DNA of 10,090 nt from Pleomorphochaeta sp964545735 (GTDB lineage Bacteria > Spirochaetota > Spirochaetia > Sphaerochaetales > Sphaerochaetaceae), in assembly GCA_964545735.1 (NCBI GenBank), contig CAZJGS010000094.1, positions 1-10,090 of the forward strand, read 5' to 3'. A program made the translations under genes and the position numbers. The notes beneath the pieces were generated by a model. It ran no database searches. It was not told the DNA's origin and saw only the letters and a program-made list of their open reading frames with translations. Below, one piece after another: positions 1 to 6,350 of the stretch; position 1 is the stretch's first letter; the number at the start of each line of letters is the position of its first letter.

Positions 1-381
1 GTTGAAGTAAAAAATAAAGTTATAAAGATTATTAAAAATATATTTAATTATAAACTTGGAGTTACTTTTTCAATTGAGGCAAAATTAAAAGATTGGAAAG
101 AAGCTTTTATTCAAGCACAGAGATATCAATATTTTTCTGATTATTCTTATGTTGCCCTCCCAAAAGATAGAATAAAAAATATTGATTTTAATCTGTATGC
201 GAAATCTGGAATTGGAGTGCTTGCAATAGATGGAAAAACTGTTGATGAAGTATTACCCCCTATAAAATCTTCAAAATGCAATAATATTCAAAAATATATA
301 TGCACCTCTAAAGTTATTGAAAATAGTTTTAAAATAAAAAAGCGACAACTAAAATCAAATATATTTACATCCTATATTTAA
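1..381 (+). CDS. C-terminal part of a PD-(D/E)XK nuclease-like hypothetical protein (5' truncated by window edge)
   Basis: Frame 1 is open from the first base to a TAA at 379-381, giving 126 residues with no start in view, so the gene begins upstream. The piece contains 'SIEAKLKDW' (E26, K28 of the visible part), then an alpha-helical 'AFIQAQRYQYFSDYSYVALP' and a strand 'GIGVLAID'. An E-x-K on one strand, followed by a helix with Q residues and an 'S-Y-V-A-L-P' strand, resembles the core of PD-(D/E)XK-fold nuclease-like proteins of unknown role. The acidic residue expected earlier in that fold would lie upstream of the window. The lysine-rich tail after residue 88 matches nothing I know. The gene is separated from the sugar locus by about 300 bases and an orientation change, so it is probably unrelated. 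The reading frame is fairly secure; the fold assignment is from motif resemblance only. Confidence 0.6.
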   Translation, partial: VEVKNKVIKIIKNIFNYKLGVTFSIEAKLKDWKEAFIQAQRYQYFSDYSYVALPKDRIKNIDFNLYAKSGIGVLAIDGKTVDEVLPPIKSSKCNNIQKYICTSKVIENSFKIKKRQLKSNIFTSYI

Positions 382-686
382 CTAGAAAAAAGTATAAGTT
401 GATTTTGTGGTACTCATAACTTAAGGATAAGTGGGGAAATTGGCTCAACTGTAACAGTATAGACGTAATAGAAAAATACAAAAAACAGATACTTTCTGAA
501 TTTAGATAGTATAAAATAAGGGTACAAAAATAATTCTTATTATGTAGTGAATATATTTTTCCATATTGTTTTCTCTTAATAAGCATATTATGTAGCAACT
601 TATATAGAAATATAAAGTATATTCATCCAATTGGCCAAAGTTTGTTCCTCCAATTAGCTATATATTGTAGGATTTTTGAATAATTT
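382..686. other. Intergenic region of 305 bases without a supported gene
   Basis: This AT-rich gap lies between the 3' ends of the leftmost gene and the response-regulator gene, which converge on it. Forward frames are interrupted by frequent stops. A minus-strand open stretch at 365-598 has no Shine-Dalgarno sequence and a low-complexity Y/L/F-rich product, so I do not call it. A short inverted repeat (TAAGTT at 395-400, AACTTA at 418-423) and the weak hairpin at 627-657 are the only structure seen. The gap could be decayed coding sequence, but I could not recognise a source. Confidence 0.5.
627..657 (-). terminator. Weak hairpin downstream of the response-regulator gene
   Basis: On the minus strand, CTAATTGG (657-650) can pair with CCAATTGG (634-627). 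This gives 8 pairs including one G-U, across a 15-base loop, about 30 bases past the regulator stop codon. The position fits the end of the kinase/regulator transcript, but the loop is large and no T tract follows, so this is not a canonical intrinsic terminator. Confidence 0.2.
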
Positions 687-1415
687 TTATCTAGAATCCT
701 TAAACTCACCAGGGCTAATTCCATAATAAGCTTTAAAAACAGATCCAAAATGTTTAGACGAGGCAAAACCCACATCAAGAGCAACCTCTTGTACTTTTAA
801 ATTCGGATTAGAAAGTAGTGCTTTAGCTGTTTCCATTCTCATTCTAAGTAGATATTTAGAATAAGGTTCTCCAATTTCTTTGTGAAAGATAGTACTAAGG
901 TATGAAGGTGTAATATTAAAAATATCAGCAAGGATTGTAAGACTTAAGCCCTCTCTAAAATGAAGTTGAAGATATTCTTGGATTTGAGAAACTAAAGTAT
1001 TTTTATTTGCATTAATACTTGTTGGTGGTTTATCAGTAGGATTAACAGTTTTTAATGATATTGCAGATAAAGCCGCGGACAATTCTTCATCCCTTAAAGG
1101 TTTTAATAGAAAATCAAACACATTTAGTTTAACTGCGGCCCTAGCATATTCAAATTTATCATAGCCAGTAATAATTATTATAGGCATCTCAGGAAGATTG
1201 TAGTGCAGATATTTTGATAATTCAATTCCATCCATAGCCGGCATTTTTATATCTGTTATAACAGCATCATAGTTTGTGTGTTGCAGAAGTTGAATAGCAT
1301 AAATACCGTCAGATGCTGTATCTTTAGCTATCCAATCAGGATTTATTAAGTTTAAATTATTTCCTAAATATTCTCTCATCAAAGGCTCATCATCTACAAT
1401 TAGAGCTTTATACAT
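687..1415 (-). CDS. AraC-family two-component response regulator (YesN-like)
   Basis: A 242-residue DNA-binding response regulator that probably controls the divergent sugar operon. The receiver domain (about residues 1-120) has the acidic pair D8/D9, the phosphoacceptor D55 in 'ITDIKMPAMDG', T83 in 'IIITGYD' and K105 in 'LLKPL', so the switch residues are intact. After a short linker, residues about 140-242 form an AraC-type double helix-turn-helix ('LADIFNITPSYLSTIFHKEIG', 'VQEVALDVGFASSKHFGSVFKAYYGISPGEFK'). The ATG at 1415 follows AGGAGA at 1421-1426 with good spacing and lies inside the end of the kinase gene (8-nt overlap), which implies translational coupling. The CheY-AraC architecture paired with a LytS/YesM-type kinase is typical of carbohydrate ABC-transporter control. 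Its DNA target cannot be read from the sequence with confidence. Confidence 0.93.
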   Translation of the reverse strand: MYKALIVDDEPLMREYLGNNLNLINPDWIAKDTASDGIYAIQLLQHTNYDAVITDIKMPAMDGIELSKYLHYNLPEMPIIIITGYDKFEYARAAVKLNVFDFLLKPLRDEELSAALSAISLKTVNPTDKPPTSINANKNTLVSQIQEYLQLHFREGLSLTILADIFNITPSYLSTIFHKEIGEPYSKYLLRMRMETAKALLSNPNLKVQEVALDVGFASSKHFGSVFKAYYGISPGEFKDSR

Positions 1416-3180
1416 ATTTTTCTCCTAAAATTTTTGGAATTGTTAAGCTAAAGGTTGAACCTTTATCTTTAATTGAAGAAACACTTAAGCCGAAACTAGT
1501 TCCATATTTTAATTTAATCCGTCTTGCTATATTTATTAAAGCAACCCTTTTAGTAAGACTTAAATACTCTGAATTAGGGTTGTTAATTTTTTCTATAATC
1601 TCTTTAAGTTTTTCACTATCAATACCAACTCCATTATCACTAATAACTATAGAAATACTATCTTCATTTTCTATTGATTGTATTTTAATATGACACTGAT
1701 CTTCTTTTCTGGCAAAACCATGAATTAATGCATTTTCAATTATAGGTTGAATCGTTAATGCAGGAATTAGATAATCCAAATGTTCATCCTTTATATCAAT
1801 ATCATAATTTAAATTGGTATATCTAATACATTGCATACTTAAATAATTCTTACATATTAATATTTCAGATCTGATGGTTATTTCTGAATCGGCGTGAACA
1901 AGTCCATTAAGAAGAGAAGCAAGTTTTTCTATATAATCAATTGATTCTTCTTTTCTGTTAACTTTTATTAAAAGACTTATTGTATTTAAGCTATTGAACA
2001 AAAAGTGAGGTTTGATTTGGTTGCACATTGCAACATATTGAGCTTCTTTTTCAAGATATTTTGCCTCATATATCTTTTGAGTAAGAAGTATATTTTTTTT
2101 CATGGTTACATCAATCTTTTGTGTCATTTCATTGAAGGTAGAAGATAGGTATGCAATTTCATCATCACCTCTAACTGTAGCTTTTACACTATAGTCTTCA
2201 CCTTGAACCTTTTTCATTAAATCTGTTATTTCATAAATAGGACGTAATAGAAGTTTAACAAGTTGTGTTGATAAAATAATTCCAATTGTGGCACAAAGGA
2301 GGCCCAATAATATAGATCTGATTTGGATAGCATTAATGTTTTTGCTCATAACTTTAAGACTACTAATATCATATATTTTCCAAGAGGTTAAAGGTATATC
2401 AACAGAGGTTATTAAAAACTCATCATTGTCAAAAGTTAAAACATTGTTTTTATTTATTTTTGAATTATCTAATTGGCTATGAATCTCTTTTATATAATCA
2501 GAGGAAAAAGATTTACTTTTCCCATATATTAAATCTCCATTTTCATTGGTAATAATTAAAGCTTTTTCACCCCAATCCAATACTTTTGAACAAACTTTAT
2601 CAAGGCCTTTTGTATTTGCATCAATTCTTAAAATACCAATGGACTTACTATTATCTTTCATATCGAAAATATTGCTAAGTACCGTAAAATTAAAACTCTC
2701 ATCATCTGAATAAATAATAATAGGAAATCTAGTTTGAATTACTTTTTCTATTAAATTTTCATCTAGGTTAGAGCTAGATATGTATTTTTGAGTTCGTTTA
2801 CTTGAATAAAGTTCTTCATCACTAAAAATATAAGCATCTTGAATATCATCATGAGGGAGTAAGATATTTTTTGAGAGGAAATTCTCGATCACTCTTTGTT
2901 TTTGTAATATCTCTGATGAGTTTTGTGGCTCTGTTGATAGAGCTTGGATTAGGGACACATCATAATAAGGTATAATACAAAGTTCTTGAATGCTTTGAAG
3001 GTATGTCTCTATATTATAGGCAAGTTGCTGAAGTGTTACTTTTGTATCTTCATGAGATAATTCAATCATATCTTTTCTATAATTTCTTGAAGATATAATT
3101 GTGACAATCATTACTGAAATGAAAATTAAAAAACTTGTACAAATTAGTAATTTTGTCTTAATTGTCCATTTTTTATTCAT
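1408..3180 (-). CDS. LytS/YesM-type sensor histidine kinase with HAMP domain
   Basis: A 590-residue inner-membrane sensor kinase, the expected partner of the downstream response regulator. Order from the ATG: TM1 at about 9-30; an external sensory domain of about 255 residues (probably Cache-like, from size and position only); TM2 at about 287-310; HAMP at about 308-360; a His_kinase-type dimerisation segment with phosphoacceptor H392 in 'NQIKPHFLFNSLNTIS'; and a HATPase_c domain with the N box around N483 in 'PIIENALIHGF', the D515 box 'SDNGVGI' and a final 'GSTFSLTIP'. I chose ATG 3180, not the in-frame GTG at 3186. The AGGA of the ribosome site lies 7 bases from the ATG but 1 base from the GTG. 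The ligand is presumably the sugar imported by the divergent operon, or its binding-protein complex; this is inferred from context. Confidence 0.92.
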   Translation of the reverse strand: MNKKWTIKTKLLICTSFLIFISVMIVTIISSRNYRKDMIELSHEDTKVTLQQLAYNIETYLQSIQELCIIPYYDVSLIQALSTEPQNSSEILQKQRVIENFLSKNILLPHDDIQDAYIFSDEELYSSKRTQKYISSSNLDENLIEKVIQTRFPIIIYSDDESFNFTVLSNIFDMKDNSKSIGILRIDANTKGLDKVCSKVLDWGEKALIITNENGDLIYGKSKSFSSDYIKEIHSQLDNSKINKNNVLTFDNDEFLITSVDIPLTSWKIYDISSLKVMSKNINAIQIRSILLGLLCATIGIILSTQLVKLLLRPIYEITDLMKKVQGEDYSVKATVRGDDEIAYLSSTFNEMTQKIDVTMKKNILLTQKIYEAKYLEKEAQYVAMCNQIKPHFLFNSLNTISLLIKVNRKEESIDYIEKLASLLNGLVHADSEITIRSEILICKNYLSMQCIRYTNLNYDIDIKDEHLDYLIPALTIQPIIENALIHGFARKEDQCHIKIQSIENEDSISIVISDNGVGIDSEKLKEIIEKINNPNSEYLSLTKRVALINIARRIKLKYGTSFGLSVSSIKDKGSTFSLTIPKILGEKYV

Positions 3181-3186
3181 TTTCAC

Positions 3187-3229
3187 TTCCTTTTTACTTT
3201 ATACTATAAGGGTATTAAGAGCTGAGCAA
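3187..3229 (-). promoter_or_regulatory. Putative sigma70-type promoter and ribosome site for the kinase/regulator pair
   Basis: On the minus strand, TTGCTC (3229-3224) and TAGTAT (3206-3201) are separated by exactly 17 bases, followed by the ribosome site AAGGAAG just before the kinase start. The predicted leader is very short (about 14 bases), which is unusual but possible. The call rests on box similarity alone. Confidence 0.35.
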
Positions 3230-3293
3230 GAAAAAATCTTACAATATTGCCTAAATCAAATAAAGTTGTACCTTAATGAGAAAAACTTGGTAT

Positions 3294-3344
3294 TTCGCAT
3301 TTCCAGTTTTGAGTTGATAATTTAATTATCACAAAGTAAAAGGA
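3294..3344 (+). promoter_or_regulatory. Putative promoter and ribosome site for the sugar-transport operon
   Basis: TTCGCA at 3294-3299 (4 of 6 to the -35 consensus) and GATAAT at 3316-3321 (5 of 6 to the -10 consensus) are 16 bases apart. A strong AAAGGAG ribosome site follows at 3338-3344, 8 bases before the ATG at 3353. A weaker alternative is TTGTAC (3266-3271), 17 bases, TGGTAT (3289-3294). The -10 box lies within a perfect palindrome listed separately. The -35 match is imperfect, as expected if an activator such as the AraC-type regulator is needed. Confidence 0.4.
3315..3331. promoter_or_regulatory. Perfect 17-bp palindrome, possible operator
   Basis: TGATAATTTAATTATCA is an inverted repeat with 8-bp arms around a central T. 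It lies in the divergent control region, overlapping the proposed -10 box and ending 6 bases before the ribosome site of the binding-protein gene. A palindrome here suits a dimeric repressor. AraC-type regulators more often use direct repeats upstream of -35, so this could belong to a second regulator encoded elsewhere. In AT-rich DNA such arms can also arise by chance. Confidence 0.35.
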
Positions 3345-3352
3345 GTTTTCAA

Positions 3353-4600
3353 ATGAATAAAAGAGTTATATCAGTTATTGCTATAATAGCTTTGATAACC
3401 ACTGGGTTATTTGCTAATGGTAGTTCTGAGTTATCATTTTTTACTGGAAAGGTAGAAACAATTGATTTATTGAATAGTATTATTAATGATTTTAATGCTC
3501 AAGAAACAGAATTTTCTGTATCTCAAGAGTATCAAAAAGATGCAAGTAATATTATAAAAGTAAAATTTGCTTCAGGTGAAGTACCAGATATTATGACAAC
3601 GTATGAGCAAGCTTATGTTGATCAAGGAAAGTATCTTGATTTGAGTAATGAATCTTGGTGGAATAGATTAGTTCCATCAATGAGGGATAACTGTACTGAT
3701 ATAAAAACTGGAAAACAGTATAGAGTTTGTACAAACATGACTATGGCTGGTTTATTTTATAACAAAGATATCTTTGATGAATTAGGCCTAAAAACTGCAA
3801 CAACTTGGGATGAGTTTGTAGCTAATTTGGAAGTAATTAAAAGAGAGCGCCCTGATGTAACTCCTTTATTCCTTCCTGGTAAAGAAGCTTGGTCACTAGG
3901 CCATTGGATAGAATTTGTACCTCATGGTTATTTAAAACAAACTTTAGGTCCAATTGAATCTAAGCTTGCTATGTTAAATAATGAAAGTGATAAATTGAAT
4001 TTTGCTGATCCAAATGGAGCAATGGTTGAATTTGCTAGAAATATAGTTGAATTACAAGAAAAAGGTTTAATTAATAGTGATGTATTAAGCGCTACAGCTG
4101 ATAACAGAACCGAAGCTTTTTTAAGTGGCCAGACTGCTATGTTCTCTGATGGAATGTGGGCTCTAGGTGGAATTCTCGCAACAGAGCCTGATATGAATAT
4201 TGGTTTTGCTCCATATCCAGCTTATATGCCTAATTCAAAACCTGTAGTTCTTTCTGCAGAAGATAGTGGCTATAGTATTTCAGCAAGCTCAACAAATATT
4301 GAAGGGGCTAAAAAGTTTCTAAATTATTTATTTTCTGCTGAAAATATGAAGAAATACTCAGAAGCTTTAGGCTCTCCTAGTGCATTTAAAGATGTAGATG
4401 CGGCTTGGGCTCCAGACGGATTTAGAAAAGAAGTAAAACAAGTTCTTAATTCTGCTTCAAACATTGGTTTCACCAATGAAAAGCCAGCAGGTTTCTCTGG
4501 TGATGATGCCGGTAGAATGGTTCAAGACTTATTAGCTGGTACTTATACTCCTGAAGAATTTGGAGTTGCATATCAAAAAGCTTGGAACAACGGTTTCTAA
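3353..4600 (+). CDS. Extracellular sugar-binding protein of an ABC transporter (SBP_bac_1-like)
   Basis: A 415-residue periplasmic solute-binding protein that should capture an oligosaccharide and deliver it to the two permeases encoded next. The N-terminus is a signal peptide: K3/R4, hydrophobic 5-19, then 'LFA' with likely cleavage after A21, leaving 'NGSSE'. There is no lipobox cysteine, so it appears to be a free periplasmic protein. Family features include 'DFNAQ' in the first lobe (about 46-50), 'KVKFASGEVPDIM' (about 69-81), the hinge-region 'LFYNKDIFDELGL' (about 134-146) with 'TWDEF' following, and 'FLSGQTAMFSDGMWAL' (about 256-271). These are typical of the large carbohrate-uptake SBP_bac_1 group. 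The start is supported by AAAGGAG 8 bases upstream. Substrate specificity cannot be read directly; the GH66 gene downstream suggests an alpha-1,6-glucan oligosaccharide. It is first in the operon and followed by a hairpin, fitting higher expression than the permeases. Confidence 0.93.
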   Translation: MNKRVISVIAIIALITTGLFANGSSELSFFTGKVETIDLLNSIINDFNAQETEFSVSQEYQKDASNIIKVKFASGEVPDIMTTYEQAYVDQGKYLDLSNESWWNRLVPSMRDNCTDIKTGKQYRVCTNMTMAGLFYNKDIFDELGLKTATTWDEFVANLEVIKRERPDVTPLFLPGKEAWSLGHWIEFVPHGYLKQTLGPIESKLAMLNNESDKLNFADPNGAMVEFARNIVELQEKGLINSDVLSATADNRTEAFLSGQTAMFSDGMWALGGILATEPDMNIGFAPYPAYMPNSKPVVLSAEDSGYSISASSTNIEGAKKFLNYLFSAENMKKYSEALGSPSAFKDVDAAWAPDGFRKEVKQVLNSASNIGFTNEKPAGFSGDDAGRMVQDLLAGTYTPEEFGVAYQKAWNNGF

Positions 4601-4612
4601 AGAATAAAAATC

Positions 4613-4635
4613 TGGTAGGGAGTTCTTCCCTACCA
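4613..4635 (+). terminator. Intercistronic hairpin after the binding-protein gene (attenuating or mRNA-stabilising)
   Basis: TGGTAGGGA (4613-4621) and TCCCTACCA (4627-4635) form a perfect 9-bp stem with a 5-base loop, 12 bases after the binding-protein stop codon. The following 'AATATTTTAAGG' is only a weak T-rich run and the next gene starts 19 bases later, so full termination is unlikely. Partial termination or 3'-end protection of the binding-protein message is the likely role, as known from other binding-protein-first transport operons. Confidence 0.65.
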
Positions 4636-4654
4636 AATATTTTAAGGTAAATTT

Positions 4655-5512
4655 ATGAAAAAAAGAATTGATGGAATCCAACTAATGAGTATTCCTGCAG
4701 CTTTGTTGTATGGAATTTTTTTTATCTTTCCTCTTGTTCAAGGAATTAGATTAAGCTTTACTGACTGGGATGGTATGGGCAAAGCTGTTTTTGTTGGCTT
4801 TTCAAATTATGTTGAATTTTTTAGTGATTCAAGAGCCTTAGGTGATATAAAAACAACAGTTTTTTTTGCAATTGGAAGTGCTTTGCTTTTAAATCTCGTA
4901 GGGTTGTCCTATGCCCTTCTTATGAAGAATAAGTTTAAATTACAAGATTTTGTTAGAGTTGTAATTTATCTTCCAGCTATAATAAGCCCCTTAATTATGG
5001 GTTATATTTGGTATTTTTTATTACAACCTGGCAGAGGTTTTATGTATAGAGCTGCTGAGTTTTTTAATACTACTATTGCTTGGAACTGGATGGGTGCATA
5101 CTCCTATACAATAATTGTTTTAATACTTGTTAATGTTTGGCAATATTCTGGAATGACAATGATAATTTATTTAGCCGGTCTTCAATCAATTCCTAGAGAA
5201 TTGTATGAATCAGCAAGAATTGATGGAGCTTCAAAGTCTCAGATATTTAGTAAAGTAACTATCCCTTTATTAGTGCCCTCGATAAGAATTAATGTTGTTA
5301 CAAATATTATTGGATCTCTTTCGGTATTTGATATAATTATGTCATTAACAGAAGGAGGCCCTGGCTACTCAACTGAAAGTTTAAGTATATATATTATGAG
5401 AATGTGTTACGGCAATAAGACCGGTTATTCCACAGCAGTGGCTATGATATTGTTTGTGCTTATTTTAGTTCCAGTAATAGTTTCTTTTAAATTTACAAAA
5501 TCAAGGAGTTAG
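4655..5512 (+). CDS. Sugar ABC transporter permease, MalF/UgpA/MsmF type
   Basis: A 285-residue inner-membrane subunit forming half of the translocation channel. About six membrane segments are visible (roughly 12-33, 65-90, 100-124, 150-175, 208-230, 259-280). The cytoplasmic EAA loop that docks on the ATPase is at about 182-206 ('ELYESARIDGASKSQIF' followed by 'KVTIPLL'). The signature 'LTEGGPGYSTES' at about 231-242 is characteristic of the MalF-like member of the pair. Length is normal for short MalF-type permeases. The start ATG at 4655 is preceded by AAGG at 4644-4647, a modest ribosome site. The gene lies 54 bases after the binding-protein gene, with the hairpin between, and 7 bases before the second permease gene. 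Confidence 0.95.
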   Translation: MKKRIDGIQLMSIPAALLYGIFFIFPLVQGIRLSFTDWDGMGKAVFVGFSNYVEFFSDSRALGDIKTTVFFAIGSALLLNLVGLSYALLMKNKFKLQDFVRVVIYLPAIISPLIMGYIWYFLLQPGRGFMYRAAEFFNTTIAWNWMGAYSYTIIVLILVNVWQYSGMTMIIYLAGLQSIPRELYESARIDGASKSQIFSKVTIPLLVPSIRINVVTNIIGSLSVFDIIMSLTEGGPGYSTESLSIYIMRMCYGNKTGYSTAVAMILFVLILVPVIVSFKFTKSRS

Positions 5513-5519
5513 TAAAATT

Positions 5520-6350
5520 ATGCCTAAAATAAATTTAAATAAGACTGCTAAAGTTATATTGATTACTATAATATGTATTATTTGTCTTTTACCTTTTTAT
5601 GTTTTATTAATTCTATCATTAAATGATCCAGGCACACTTTTTTACGAAGGCAATATGTTTGCTCCTGATTTTCATTTTAGTAATTATATAGAAGCCTACA
5701 AAAGATCTAATATAGGATTAGCTATGTTTAATTCAGCAGTAATAACGGGTGGATCCCTATTACTATCAATAAGTGTTGGTGGAATGGCTGGATACTCTAT
5801 TGCTAGACGAGCTAGTAAATTTAATTATATATTATTTTCTGTTTTAATTGGTTGTATGATGATTCCTGGAATTATTAATACAGTTCCTCTTTATACCTTA
5901 ATGAGAAAGATACATGGGGTAGATACTCTTTGGGGAATGATTTTTGTAACGTCCTCTATTTCTCTTCCAACTTGTGTATTTATTTATACAACATTTATTA
6001 GAGAGCTTCCAAAAGAATTAAATGAAGCCGCTGAAATTGATGGTTGTACTGGGCTCTCTGCTTTTTGGAAAATTATATTTCCACTTTTAAAGCCTGCAAC
6101 TGCGGCTTTTGTAATACTAAATGGGTTTGGGGTTTGGAACAATTATGCCCAAGCTGTATTTTTTCTACAAAGTAATAAAAAGCATAATGTTCCTCAAGCA
6201 CTATCAGTATTTTTTCAACAATTTGCAGGTGCAAAATGGCATTTGGTTTCCGCAACAGCAACTATTGCCATAGTTCCAGTTATAGTAATTTTCTTAATAT
6301 TCCAAAAACAATTTATGAGTGGCTTAGCAGAAGGAGCAGTAAAGGGATGA
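5520..6350 (+). CDS. Sugar ABC transporter permease, MalG/UgpE/MsmG type
   Basis: A 276-residue inner-membrane protein, the second half of the channel. Membrane segments lie at about 11-34, 70-95, 102-124, 136-160, 192-215 and 242-263. The EAA loop is at about 166-190 ('ELNEAAEIDGCTGLSAFWK' followed by 'IIFPLLKPA'), and the C-terminus 'QKQFMSGLAEGAVKG' is the classic MalG-family ending. AAGGAG at 5503-5508, within the last codons of the first permease, serves the ATG at 5520. The stop codon overlaps the start of the GH66 gene (ATGA at 6347-6350), which links transport and catabolism translationally. No ABC ATPase gene is present in the window, so an MsmK/MalK-like ATPase shared between transporters is presumably encoded elsewhere. 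Confidence 0.95.
   Translation: MPKINLNKTAKVILITIICIICLLPFYVLLILSLNDPGTLFYEGNMFAPDFHFSNYIEAYKRSNIGLAMFNSAVITGGSLLLSISVGGMAGYSIARRASKFNYILFSVLIGCMMIPGIINTVPLYTLMRKIHGVDTLWGMIFVTSSISLPTCVFIYTTFIRELPKELNEAAEIDGCTGLSAFWKIIFPLLKPATAAFVILNGFGVWNNYAQAVFFLQSNKKHNVPQALSVFFQQFAGAKWHLVSATATIAIVPVIVIFLIFQKQFMSGLAEGAVKG

Noticed and set aside
365..598. Minus-strand open reading frame of 77 codons in the left intergenic region
   Set aside because: No ribosome site upstream of its start, Y/L/F-rich low-complexity product, and it overlaps the end of the leftmost gene.
3181..3186. GTG start for the histidine kinase two codons upstream
   Set aside because: The AGGA is only one base from this GTG but seven bases from the ATG at 3180.
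3292..3304. Short direct repeat ATTTC/ATTTCC near the operon promoter as an AraC-type site
   Set aside because: Five matching bases in AT-rich DNA are expected by chance, and the spacing (7) does not match a helical turn.
3101..3325. Plus-strand open frame crossing the kinase N-terminus and the divergent promoter region
   Set aside because: Antisense to the kinase coding region, runs through the control region, and its product has no recognisable features beyond the AT-rich hydrophobic composition.
6073..6261. Minus-strand open frame within the second permease gene, and similar ones within the GH66 and glycosidase genes
   Set aside because: They lie fully antisense to well-supported genes and show no ribosome sites or recognisable domains.
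6236..6346. Upstream in-frame extension of the GH66 gene (37 codons)
   Set aside because: It lies inside the MalG-type permease gene, reads as a serine-rich out-of-frame shadow, and the ATG at 6347 has a ribosome site and a 4-nt coupling overlap.
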